Assembly: GCA_016219225.1 (NCBI GenBank)
Contig: JACRBX010000116.1
Span: 1-35,735, forward strand
Length of the DNA stretch: 35,735 bases
Source: Deltaproteobacteria bacterium
GTDB lineage: Bacteria > Desulfobacterota > RBG-13-43-22
Direction: 5' to 3'
Numbering within the stretch: the first letter of the stretch is position 1; every line of letters begins with the position of its first letter. This document shows, in pieces, positions 6,741 through 13,996 of the stretch. Below the pieces are notes generated by a model. The model saw only the letters and a list, made by a program, of their open reading frames with translations. It did no database searches and was not told the DNA's origin. The translations under genes were made by a program, and so were the position numbers.

Positions 6741-7391
6741 ATGCGTTATGAAGCGATTATTTTTGACCTGGACGGGACCTTACTGGATACCATTGAGGAC
6801 TTGACCGATTCCATGAACGAGGTGTTGGCCCGCTTCGGCTTTCCGGGCCACGGTCAGGAAGCCTATAAATATTTCGTCGGCGAGGGGGTCGAAACCCTGG
6901 TCCTGCGGGCCTTGCCGGCAGATCGGGCTGATGAGGCGACCATCAGCCAATGCGTCATCGCCATGCGGGAAGAATATGGCCGGCGTTGGGACAAGAAGAC
7001 CCGGCCCTATCCGGGGGTACCGGAACTCTTAGACGCCCTCCACCAAAGAGAAATCCCCCTGGCCGTCTTGTCTAACAAAGTCCAGGACTTCACCCAGATA
7101 TGTGTGGCCAAGCTGCTGCCTAACTGGTCTTTTCAGGTGGTCTTGGGGGCCCGGCCCATGGTCCCCAAAAAGCCGGACCCCACGGCAGCCCTGGAAATAG
7201 CCCAAATCATGGGCCTTAATCAGGACCAATTTCTATATCTTGGAGATACCGCTACGGACATGAAGACCGCCGTGGCGGCCGGCATGTTTCCTTTAGGGGC
7301 CTTATGGGGCTTTCGCACCGCCCAGGAACTTACGGCCAACGGGGCCAAGGCCCTGCTCGAAAAGCCGTTGGATCTCCTGCAATACCTGTAA
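6741..7391 (+). CDS. HAD-superfamily hydrolase, phosphoglycolate phosphatase-like
   Basis: This 216-residue protein starts at ATG 6741 after a GGAG site; the open frame extends further upstream but overlaps the ferredoxin gene. HAD motif I is FDLDGTLLDT with nucleophile Asp9 and acid Asp11. Motif II is the Ser of LAVLSNK, motif III the Lys of KKPDP, and motif IV GDTATDM. A four-helix cap (residues ~15-85) places it in the Gph/subclass I group. The usual reaction is dephosphorylation of 2-phosphoglycolate or a similar small phosphate ester. The distance to the ferredoxin gene is 53 bases and it is co-oriented, so it may be the last gene of the operon, though no functional link is obvious. Confidence 0.85.
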   Translation: MRYEAIIFDLDGTLLDTIEDLTDSMNEVLARFGFPGHGQEAYKYFVGEGVETLVLRALPADRADEATISQCVIAMREEYGRRWDKKTRPYPGVPELLDALHQREIPLAVLSNKVQDFTQICVAKLLPNWSFQVVLGARPMVPKKPDPTAALEIAQIMGLNQDQFLYLGDTATDMKTAVAAGMFPLGALWGFRTAQELTANGAKALLEKPLDLLQYL

Positions 7392-7396
7392 TCAAA

Positions 7397-7464
7397 GGTT
7401 CAGGGCTCAGGGTTCAGGGCTCAGGGCTCAGGGGTCAAGGCTCAGGGTTCAGGGGTCAGGGGGC
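7397..7464. repeat. Heptamer array, unit TTCAGGG/CTCAGGG
   Basis: About nine successive 7-base units alternate between TTCAGGG and CTCAGGG, with single-base drift (GTCAAGG, GTCAGGG). It begins six bases after the HAD stop codon. It belongs to the group of 7-bp-period arrays spread through the window. Confidence 0.85.
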
Positions 7465-7490
7465 AAGTTTAATAAAAATTTTTTGCCCCC
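7459..7490. terminator. Hairpin between convergent genes
   Basis: GGGGGCAA (7459-7466) is the exact reverse complement of TTGCCCCC (7483-7490), with a 16-base AT-rich loop. It lies between the ends of the converging HAD and SDR genes. A bidirectional transcription stop is plausible, but it lacks a U-tract directly after the stem. Confidence 0.4.
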
Positions 7491-7520
7491 GAGCATTGAT
7501 TTTTGTTGCTTTGAGCTCTT

Positions 7521-7573
7521 TACTCCGAACTCCGAACTGTCTTTTCGCCTCACGCCTCATGCCTCAGGCCTAT
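7521..7573. repeat. Two short heptamer arrays (ACTCCGA and GCCTCAY units)
   Basis: ACTCCGA is repeated twice with a third partial unit, followed by GCCTCAC-GCCTCAT-GCCTCAG. The second array reaches the stop codon of the SDR gene on the opposite strand. Confidence 0.65.
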
Positions 7574-8310
7574 CAGGCCTCGGCACCGCCACAAAGGGAA
7601 ATAATCTCCCCGGTCAAATAAGCGGATCTTGAAGAGGCCAGGAAATCCACCATCTGAACCACGTCTTCGATTTTAGCGATCCGCCCCTGGGGAACCCCTT
7701 TCAGTATTTCCTTCAGGATGGAGTCATCCGTCCAAAAAGGTTTGGAGAAATCAGTCTCCACCACACCGGGGGCCACGGCATTGACCCTTATTCCATAAGA
7801 AGCCAGTTCTCTGGCCAACACCCTGGTCAGCATCTCCATCCCGGCCTTGGCTATCCCGTAAATCCCCATACCCGGGGCGGCCCGATGGGCGGCCGTAGAG
7901 CTGATATTGATGATGGACCCCCCTTTTTCTTTCATCAGGGGGAAGGCCTGGCGGGAACACATAAAAGCGGACTTCAGGTTTCCATCCAGGATTTTATCCC
8001 AGAGGGTCACCTCGGCCTCCACCGTAGAAGGGGTGAAGATATTCATCCCCACATTATTAACCAGAAGGTCCAGGCCGCCGAATTCCGAACGGATATTAAT
8101 AAACAATTCCGTCACCTCTTCGGCTTTCCCGACGTTGGCCTGAAAGGTTAAGAGATTTCCCATTTCCTCTTTAGCCTTTTGCAAGTTGACTTCTTTCCGG
8201 CCGCAGATGGCCACCCAGGCGCCCTGGCCCACAAAATACCGGGCAATTCCCAGCCCGATACCCCGCGAACCTCCGGTTACCAATACCCGTTTGTTTTCAA
8301 ATTCACTCAT
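7573..8310 (-). CDS. Short-chain dehydrogenase/reductase (FabG-like SDR)
   Basis: This 245-residue protein starts at ATG 8310 (minus), with a strong GGAGG site 5-6 bases upstream. The classical SDR signature is complete: cofactor loop TGGSRGIG at residues 12-19, NNVG at 85-88, catalytic Ser138, Tyr151 and Lys155 (YGIAK), and the PGVVETDF loop at 181-188. Arg38 after the second beta strand (CGRKE) favours NADPH. The C-terminal DFLASSRSAYLTGEIISLCGG is typical of 3-oxoacyl-ACP reductase-like enzymes that use small or acyl alcohols. The substrate is unknown. It converges with the HAD gene and has no operon partner. Confidence 0.88.
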   Translation of the reverse strand: MSEFENKRVLVTGGSRGIGLGIARYFVGQGAWVAICGRKEVNLQKAKEEMGNLLTFQANVGKAEEVTELFINIRSEFGGLDLLVNNVGMNIFTPSTVEAEVTLWDKILDGNLKSAFMCSRQAFPLMKEKGGSIINISSTAAHRAAPGMGIYGIAKAGMEMLTRVLARELASYGIRVNAVAPGVVETDFSKPFWTDDSILKEILKGVPQGRIAKIEDVVQMVDFLASSRSAYLTGEIISLCGGAEA

Positions 8311-8741
8311 ACTTTCCTCCGTTATTTCTTCTGAAAAATTTCCAGGTAACAATAAGGTGAAACCCATTTTGAAAGTCCCATCGGGTTGAAAGGTATCGTA
8401 TCTCAGGCGGCCGCTTTCTTCAAGGAGAAATGTAAACCCTATCCGGTCTGTCAGCTTTTTGTCAGGATGCGGAGGAAACATCAAAAACATGCCGGATGTC
8501 ATCAAAGTTGGTTAAGGTTCTCCCGGACCCTTTCCGGAATTCCGATTAAAAGAACCTGTTCCTTTTGGACCACCAAACCCGACCGACTTTTCTTTAACCT
8601 ATCCGTTCAGCTTTCTTGACTAATTTGATGTAAAAATCCGGATGGAAAATAGAAAATTTCCCTCTCCCCCGGGATGGAGGAAAAGGGGTTACCGGACAAG
8701 CTGTTTTTAATGGCATACTCCTTGCTTTAATACAAAAATAA

Positions 8742-8771
8742 CGTTCAGCGTTCGGCGTTCGGCGTTCGGCG
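8742..8771. repeat. Heptamer array, unit CGTTCGG
   Basis: Four tandem 7-base units (CGTTCAG, then CGTTCGG three times) directly follow a TAATACAAAAATAACGTT-like module and precede dyad element copy 1. Confidence 0.8.
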
Positions 8772-8777
8772 AAACCC

Positions 8778-8820
8778 ATTTTCATGCTTCGTGGTGCCTC
8801 CATGAGGTATGAAGGTTTAA
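8778..8820 (+). repeat. Dyad element copy 1 (CATGC...GTATGAAGGTTTAA)
   Basis: This is a ~42-bp dispersed repeat. The core reads ATTTTCATGCTTCGTGGTGC, then a variable centre, then ATGAAGGTTTAA, with complementary ends able to form a short stem. It matches five other copies in the window (16330, 22318, 23488, 26482, 26599), some of them inverted. Confidence 0.8.
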
Positions 8821-8897
8821 TATAAAGGTAACACTTTAAGATGCCGTTGAGCCCCTGGTCATCCGGCCAAGGGTTTGACCGGCCCGGGAGGAACCAC

Positions 8898-10964
8898 ATG
8901 GAAACAAACAGCCCAAGGACCCTGGGATTTCACCTGCAGCAGGTCAAGGAAGGAAAAAGGCGGTATGAAAATGCCTTTCAGACCGTGGCCCGGATGATCC
9001 TGGAAAACAATGAATTGATCGAAAAGGTCGTGGTCAATGGGAAAAGCACCTACAACTTTAAAATCTTTCGCCTGGGCAATAAGCACGTCATTGGCATGTA
9101 TGATGAGATCAATAGTTTTGTTTCTTGTATCAAGGACGCGGCCGAAGGGGGTTCATCCCGGGAAATGGCCTTTGTCCTGGTGGGGGAGCCGGGCAATGGG
9201 AAGACCTTTTTGGTCGATACCCTCTGCAGTCTTTATCGGAATTTCTTGGCCCAGGAAGAAAACCGCCGTTATACCTTCAACTTCAAGAATCTGGAAAAAC
9301 TGGGCACCTATGGTCGAATAACCCAGATCCAGTCCCAGACCTTTGAAGATCCCATGATCCTGGCCATGAATCTCTTCCCGTCCCGAAAAGAGAACATGAC
9401 CTATCTGACCCGGGAGGCTGGATTTTCCGACCAGGAAGTGGAAAGCCTCTTTGAAACCTTCAGACCCTTGGGTGCCTGCAGCGACTACATCATGAACGAT
9501 ATCCGGAATGCCTTAAATGGCAACATCGAAGAACTTAAGGATTTTTTTGAAGTCGTCCCGGTCCCCTTAAGCGAAAGCCTGGGGACGATCACCGGGAAAT
9601 ATTCGGCCAAGGACAAGATCACTTCTTCGGCCGTAGACCTTTTAGGGGAAGAATCGATCCAAAGACTCCTTCATTTAACCGATCCGAATAACCCTTATCG
9701 TTTCGACCTTCGGAGGGGGGCCCTGGCCCGGGTAGCCGGAGGGGGTATCCATTTCAGCGATGAGATCTTCAAAAACAAAAAGGATCTGGTTCAGGTTTAT
9801 CTCGGGGTAATCCAAAACAGAAACATAGAAATAGATGGGTTCCGCTGGCCCATCGATACCCTGATCATCGCCACCAGCAACAATGCCGAGTTCAACCGCT
9901 TCCTGGCCGAAAAAGAAGAGGCCCCCATCGTGGATCGATGCCGCATCTGCTATGTGGCCCACAATACCAACTACCGTATGCAGGAACAATTGACCGCCTA
10001 TGCCGTCGGCAGTGAATCCAAGACCACCCTGACCAAGGAAAAATTACACCAGGACCCTAATTTGAATTATGCGGCCTCTATTGCGGCCGTTTTGACCCGG
10101 CTGCCCAGGACGGAGAAACTGACCCCCATAGAGATGATGAAGCTGGGGGCCGGAGAAGTGGCCGGGGAGAAAAGCATCAAGACCCTGGCCGAGGTCATTG
10201 ACACCCTTAATCATGAACCGGACATCACCAAACGATTCGGTCAAAAAGGACTGGGGCAGCGGGACCTGGGGAGGGCCCTCCAATTGTTGATGGAGACCTC
10301 CGAGACTAACGAAGGTCAATGTATGTTTGCCGAGGACATTTTTAAGGCCTTCGAGCGGGTCATCCTGGATTATGTAACCGAGGCCAATGAAAGAAAAAAA
10401 TATTTTGAAGACATCAAGACGGCCCGAGGTCTATACCGGGAACGGATCATGACCGAGATGTTCAATGCCTATATGGACGAACCCCATGCCATAAAAAAAG
10501 ATGTCATGAATTATGTCAACATGATTATCGGGATCGATGCCGAAAACCTGGGTCCTGATAAGATGTGGAAATATAAGGATCCCCAGACCGCCCAATTAAA
10601 GGCCCTCAAGATCGATGAGCGATATATCCAGAGTGTTGAGGAGAGGTTGGGTCTGAAGACCCATGAACAGCGGGAATCCTTCAGGACTTCCATAAGAAAG
10701 ATTTACGGCCAAAAGCTGTCAATCGATCCCGGTTATGATTTTATGGACAATATCGAACTGGTCAAGGCCGTCACGGATGTGAGACTCAAGTCCGATATCG
10801 CCGGGGCCGGGAGTCTCATCGGGGCCTTGGCCAACCGGACCAACGATGAGAACCAGAAGCTTTATGACCGCATGACGCAAACCATGTTGACCCAGTTGAG
10901 ATATTGTAAAACCTGCGCCCAGAAGACTATCGAGTATTTTTGTACCCGGAATGATGAAAACTGA
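8898..10964 (+). CDS. prkA: PrkA/YeaG-family serine protein kinase 1
   Basis: This 688-residue protein starts at ATG 8898, five bases after GGGAGGA; the open frame extends 19 codons upstream without support. Residues ~60-400 are the AAA+-type PrkA domain. The Walker A loop GEPGNGKT is at 96-103, a Walker B-like strand lies around GGIHFSDEIFKNK, and a sensor strand is TLIIATSNNAEFNRF. The C-terminal ~270 residues are the PrkA kinase domain. E. coli YeaG (644 residues) belongs to this family and acts with YeaH in nitrogen starvation and stress adaptation; a B. subtilis homologue influences sporulation. Here it heads the run prkA-yeaH-spoVR-prkA2 and overlaps the next gene by 14 bases. Its protein substrates are unknown. 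Confidence 0.9.
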   Translation: METNSPRTLGFHLQQVKEGKRRYENAFQTVARMILENNELIEKVVVNGKSTYNFKIFRLGNKHVIGMYDEINSFVSCIKDAAEGGSSREMAFVLVGEPGNGKTFLVDTLCSLYRNFLAQEENRRYTFNFKNLEKLGTYGRITQIQSQTFEDPMILAMNLFPSRKENMTYLTREAGFSDQEVESLFETFRPLGACSDYIMNDIRNALNGNIEELKDFFEVVPVPLSESLGTITGKYSAKDKITSSAVDLLGEESIQRLLHLTDPNNPYRFDLRRGALARVAGGGIHFSDEIFKNKKDLVQVYLGVIQNRNIEIDGFRWPIDTLIIATSNNAEFNRFLAEKEEAPIVDRCRICYVAHNTNYRMQEQLTAYAVGSESKTTLTKEKLHQDPNLNYAASIAAVLTRLPRTEKLTPIEMMKLGAGEVAGEKSIKTLAEVIDTLNHEPDITKRFGQKGLGQRDLGRALQLLMETSETNEGQCMFAEDIFKAFERVILDYVTEANERKKYFEDIKTARGLYRERIMTEMFNAYMDEPHAIKKDVMNYVNMIIGIDAENLGPDKMWKYKDPQTAQLKALKIDERYIQSVEERLGLKTHEQRESFRTSIRKIYGQKLSIDPGYDFMDNIELVKAVTDVRLKSDIAGAGSLIGALANRTNDENQKLYDRMTQTMLTQLRYCKTCAQKTIEYFCTRNDEN

Positions 10965-12306
10965 CAAAGAGTTAGAGAATCCAGAATCCAGGAGTCAGAA
11001 TCCAGAAGGGGAATCTCGCCACATCATGCCTGGCGACTTGGATCCTGAACCGCGGATTAAACAGTGGAAAGACGATTTGGGAAAAGCCTTCCGGAATACC
11101 CTTTATGAACAGGACGACCTGACCCATCTTCAAGCCCTCACCGCACCAAGGGGACACTATCTTCAAAATCTGAAATCGATTGATGAGCTGTTGGAAAGAG
11201 ACCTTCAACGGGAAAAGGACGGGTTTCCCCGGAAGATCCGGATCGGCCGGTTGATCAAGGTCGGGAAAGGGGGAAAGGAGAAAATCGTCGTGGTTCCCAC
11301 AACCGTGGAGGAGAAATTGATCCACGACCTGAAGGCGGATTCTTCAAAAACTGAAGATCAGTCCGGCGGGTCAGGGGAGGGTAATGACGGCCAGGTGATC
11401 GGAGAGGAACCGGTCCACGGAACGGAAGGCTCAGGAACCGGAGGGGCCGGCCAGGGCGAGAGCGGGGAGCATGAGATCGAGTCCAGCGCCTTTGATTTAG
11501 GGAGGATCTTAACCGAAAAATTCAACCTGCCCAATCTGACCGAAAAGGGGAAAAAACGTTCCTTAAAAAAATTTACTTATGAACTCACCGACCGGAATAA
11601 GGGGTTTGGCCAGGTCCTGGATAAAAAGGCTACCTTAAGGAAGATTATCGAGACCAACATCAACCTAAACACCATTCCGGATGTTGCCCAGATCGATCCG
11701 GCCCGTCTCCTGGTCTCTCCGCAGGACAGCGTTTACCGGATCCTTTCCAAGGAACAGGATTTTGAATCCCAGGCCATGGTTTTTTTCGTCCGGGATTATT
11801 CCGGTTCCATGTCCGGCAAACCGACCGAGGTGGTGGTGACCCAACACGTCTTGATCTATAGCTGGCTCCTGTACCAGTACGATCGACAAGTGGAGACCCG
11901 CTTTATCCTCCACGATACCGAGGCCAAGGAGGTCCCGGACTTCAACAGTTATTCCAGTTTGTCGGTGGCCGGCGGGACCAAGGTGGTCTCGGCTTATCGC
12001 CTGGTCAATGAAATCGTGGAAAGAGAAAATTTGTCCAGGGATTATAATATTTATGTCTTTCACGGCACCGATGGGGATGATTGGGACACCACCGGGAAGG
12101 AAACCATTCCGGAACTCCGCAAGATGGCCCTCTATAGCAGCCGGGTGGGTATCACCGTGGCCAATCGAGGAGGATCGGCCCTGGAGAAGACAATCAAGGA
12201 TTCTCGAGTCCTGGAAGAATATATGAAGCAATTACGGCTGGTGGTTATAGAAGAAGAGGCCGAGGAATCCCGTCTGATTGAAGGCATCAAGCAACTGATA
12301 TCTTGA
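10951..12306 (+). CDS. YeaH/DUF444 family protein with von Willebrand factor A-like domain
   Basis: This is 451 residues if started at ATG 10951, which overlaps the PrkA stop. An alternative ATG at 11026 would drop 25 residues encoded by a heptamer array and give 426 residues. Neither has a good ribosome-binding site. The DUF444 N-terminal domain covers residues ~35-130, and a Gly/Glu/Ser-rich linker runs over ~135-175. A VWA-type domain begins near residue 275 with the metal-site motif Asp282-Tyr-Ser284-Gly-Ser286, then FHGTDGDDWDTTG. In E. coli, YeaH is the partner of the YeaG kinase. Location between kinase and SpoVR genes supports a shared role, perhaps as scaffold or substrate. Confidence 0.88.
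   Translation: MMKTDKELENPESRSQNPEGESRHIMPGDLDPEPRIKQWKDDLGKAFRNTLYEQDDLTHLQALTAPRGHYLQNLKSIDELLERDLQREKDGFPRKIRIGRLIKVGKGGKEKIVVVPTTVEEKLIHDLKADSSKTEDQSGGSGEGNDGQVIGEEPVHGTEGSGTGGAGQGESGEHEIESSAFDLGRILTEKFNLPNLTEKGKKRSLKKFTYELTDRNKGFGQVLDKKATLRKIIETNINLNTIPDVAQIDPARLLVSPQDSVYRILSKEQDFESQAMVFFVRDYSGSMSGKPTEVVVTQHVLIYSWLLYQYDRQVETRFILHDTEAKEVPDFNSYSSLSVAGGTKVVSAYRLVNEIVERENLSRDYNIYVFHGTDGDDWDTTGKETIPELRKMALYSSRVGITVANRGGSALEKTIKDSRVLEEYMKQLRLVVIEEEAEESRLIEGIKQLIS
10968..11012. repeat. Heptamer array (CCAGAAT/CCAGGAG units) inside the YeaH reading frame
   Basis: The 7-base units AGAGAAT-CCAGAAT-CCAGGAG-TCAGAAT-CCAGAAG match in type the intergenic array near 29010-29038. This one encodes residues about 7-20 of the longest YeaH reading frame, so it is either translated or marks a later true start. 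Confidence 0.7.
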
Positions 12307-12324
12307 ACTCTATTTTCGAACTAA

Positions 12325-13983
12325 ATGGAACTCATCAATCAACATACCAAGCGCATCATGGAAGGCTGTAAAGACCGGGCCAAAGAGGCCGGGCTTCAGT
12401 TCCAGGACGAAACCCTGGAATATATCGTCACCAACAAAGACCTTCTGGAACTGATGCCTAAAAACATGATCCCCACCCTGTATGATTACTGGGTCCATGA
12501 GGTGGAGGTGCTCAAAGAAAAAGGGAAGTACGAGCTGTATCCTTATAATCCCTATGAAACCGTTATCAATACCCGTCCGGCCATGTCGTTTTATAATGAC
12601 AACAACCCGGACTGGTTGAATGTGATGATCTTTTATCATGTCCTGGCCCATATCGATTTTTTTCAGAACAACCTGTTTTTTAAACATACCTGGCAGGAAG
12701 ATTTTGCCGGACAAGCCCTTTCCGATAAACGCTCCATTGCCTTGCTGCGCTCGGAAAAGGGACGTTTCGTGGACTATGTCATCGAGTTCACCCGGGGGAT
12801 CGACAATCTGGTCGGCTTTTATAATGAACTCTCAGACCTTAACCGACCGGCAGGGAACAAGAGCGCCGGCAAGCTGGATTTCTACTTCGATCTGTTCTTG
12901 CAGACCATCGTCCGGGTTCCTTTCCATGAATATCTCAAGGAAGTGGACCGTTATAATGAAACCACCGGCCGGTTCGGTTCCATGGCCGAATCGATTTTTT
13001 TTTCCCAGGTGTCCAAGAAATATCCTGAGTTTGAGGCCTTATATACCACCCGGCAAAAGTCTAAGAAGCCCAAATCCAGGGACCTGATCGATTTTATTGC
13101 GGACCACTCGCCGTTTTTACAAAAGGAAGAAAACCGCTGGATGAAAACGGTCATGGAGATTGTCCGAAAGACCTCTCTCTATTTTCAACCGCAAATCAGG
13201 ACCAAGATCCTCAATGAAGGCTGGGCCAGCTATTGGCATGAAAAGTTGTTTATCAACGACGACCGGATCAAGGGCAATGAGGTGGCCTTCGCCAGGGTCA
13301 ATGCCAAGGTAACGGCCCTTCCGCGCATGGGACTCAATCCCTATGCCCTGGGCATGAGGCTGTTTTCCTATCTGGAAGGTTTAGCCGACCAAGGCCGGAT
13401 CTCCTATGCCTTCCAACGGCTCGAAAGTATCGGGGGACGCAGTGGCTTTGACCAAAAAACCGGACAAGGGCGGGATTTCGTTTCTCAGGTTCGGGAAAAC
13501 TTCAACGATTTTATGTTCGTTAATACTTTTGTGGATCAGGATTTCGTGGACACTTACAAACTTTTTGTGGCCGGAAAAAGATTGAACCCTCAAAAAGAGG
13601 TTTGGGAGTATTATATTCAGAGCCGGAAGGCTTCGGACTACAAAGCGATGCTGCTTGAATCCCTTTACCATCCACCCCATATAGTCATCGGTGAGCCGAA
13701 ATCCCAAGACCGGTCCTTATATCTTGACCATCAATTTGAAGGCAAACCCCTGGTCCGCGAATTTATCGCCCACACTCTTTTAGGGATTGAGTACCTCTGG
13801 GGGGGGCCTGTGAAGCTCGAAACCTCCGAACCGATAGAAAAACCGGAGCCCCCCTTGGCCTATAGCTACAATTTGTATGACCCGGTCCCGACCGATGGTA
13901 AATCTTCGCGTCAAGACAAGGCCCAGTTCGGCCGGGTCCTTTATACCATGGAGAATCGAAAACTCTCCAGGTCCCTTCTATGA
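12325..13983 (+). CDS. SpoVR/YcgB family protein
   Basis: This 552-residue protein matches SpoVR from end to end: an N-terminal helical part with MPTLYDYWVHE-like sequence (here MIPTLYDYWVHEVEVLKEKG), YNPYETVINTRPAMSFYNDN, the characteristic NEGWASYWHEKL at about residue 300, GLNPYALGMRLFSYLE, and a C-terminal DHQFEGKPLVREFIAHTL. SpoVR is named for a B. subtilis spore-cortex mutant, but the family is widespread in non-sporulating bacteria and accompanies yeaG and yeaH. Its biochemical activity is unknown. The ATG lies 18 bases after the YeaH stop and has no clear ribosome-binding site, so translation may depend on coupling. The downstream PrkA2 gene begins 13 bases after its stop. Confidence 0.92.
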   Translation: MELINQHTKRIMEGCKDRAKEAGLQFQDETLEYIVTNKDLLELMPKNMIPTLYDYWVHEVEVLKEKGKYELYPYNPYETVINTRPAMSFYNDNNPDWLNVMIFYHVLAHIDFFQNNLFFKHTWQEDFAGQALSDKRSIALLRSEKGRFVDYVIEFTRGIDNLVGFYNELSDLNRPAGNKSAGKLDFYFDLFLQTIVRVPFHEYLKEVDRYNETTGRFGSMAESIFFSQVSKKYPEFEALYTTRQKSKKPKSRDLIDFIADHSPFLQKEENRWMKTVMEIVRKTSLYFQPQIRTKILNEGWASYWHEKLFINDDRIKGNEVAFARVNAKVTALPRMGLNPYALGMRLFSYLEGLADQGRISYAFQRLESIGGRSGFDQKTGQGRDFVSQVRENFNDFMFVNTFVDQDFVDTYKLFVAGKRLNPQKEVWEYYIQSRKASDYKAMLLESLYHPPHIVIGEPKSQDRSLYLDHQFEGKPLVREFIAHTLLGIEYLWGGPVKLETSEPIEKPEPPLAYSYNLYDPVPTDGKSSRQDKAQFGRVLYTMENRKLSRSLL

Positions 13984-13996
13984 GGAAAGGCGGCCC

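Larger units (their letters stand above)
8311..8897. other. Intergenic region with possible coding remnants and repeats
   Basis: From 8505 down to 8311 (minus strand) the frame is open and continuous with the SDR gene: 65 codons with protein-like composition (for example FPPHPDKKLTDRIGFTFLLE), unrelated to the SDR fold. Just upstream another minus frame ends with VVQKEQVLLIGIPERVRENL, its TGA overlapping the ATG at 8505. These may be remnants of decayed genes or one small gene; I cannot name a family. 8731-8820 holds a TAATACAAAAATAACGTT module, a CGTTCGG heptamer array and dyad element copy 1. The PrkA ribosome-binding site lies at about 8887-8892. Confidence 0.45.

Noticed and set aside
7397-7464. 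Possible CRISPR array in the short tandem repeats
   Set aside because: Units are 7 bases with no unique spacers and no cas genes are present; these are tandem heptamers.
13877-13996. 40-codon upstream extension of the second PrkA gene
   Set aside because: It overlaps the SpoVR end in another frame; ATG 13997 has a good ribosome-binding site.
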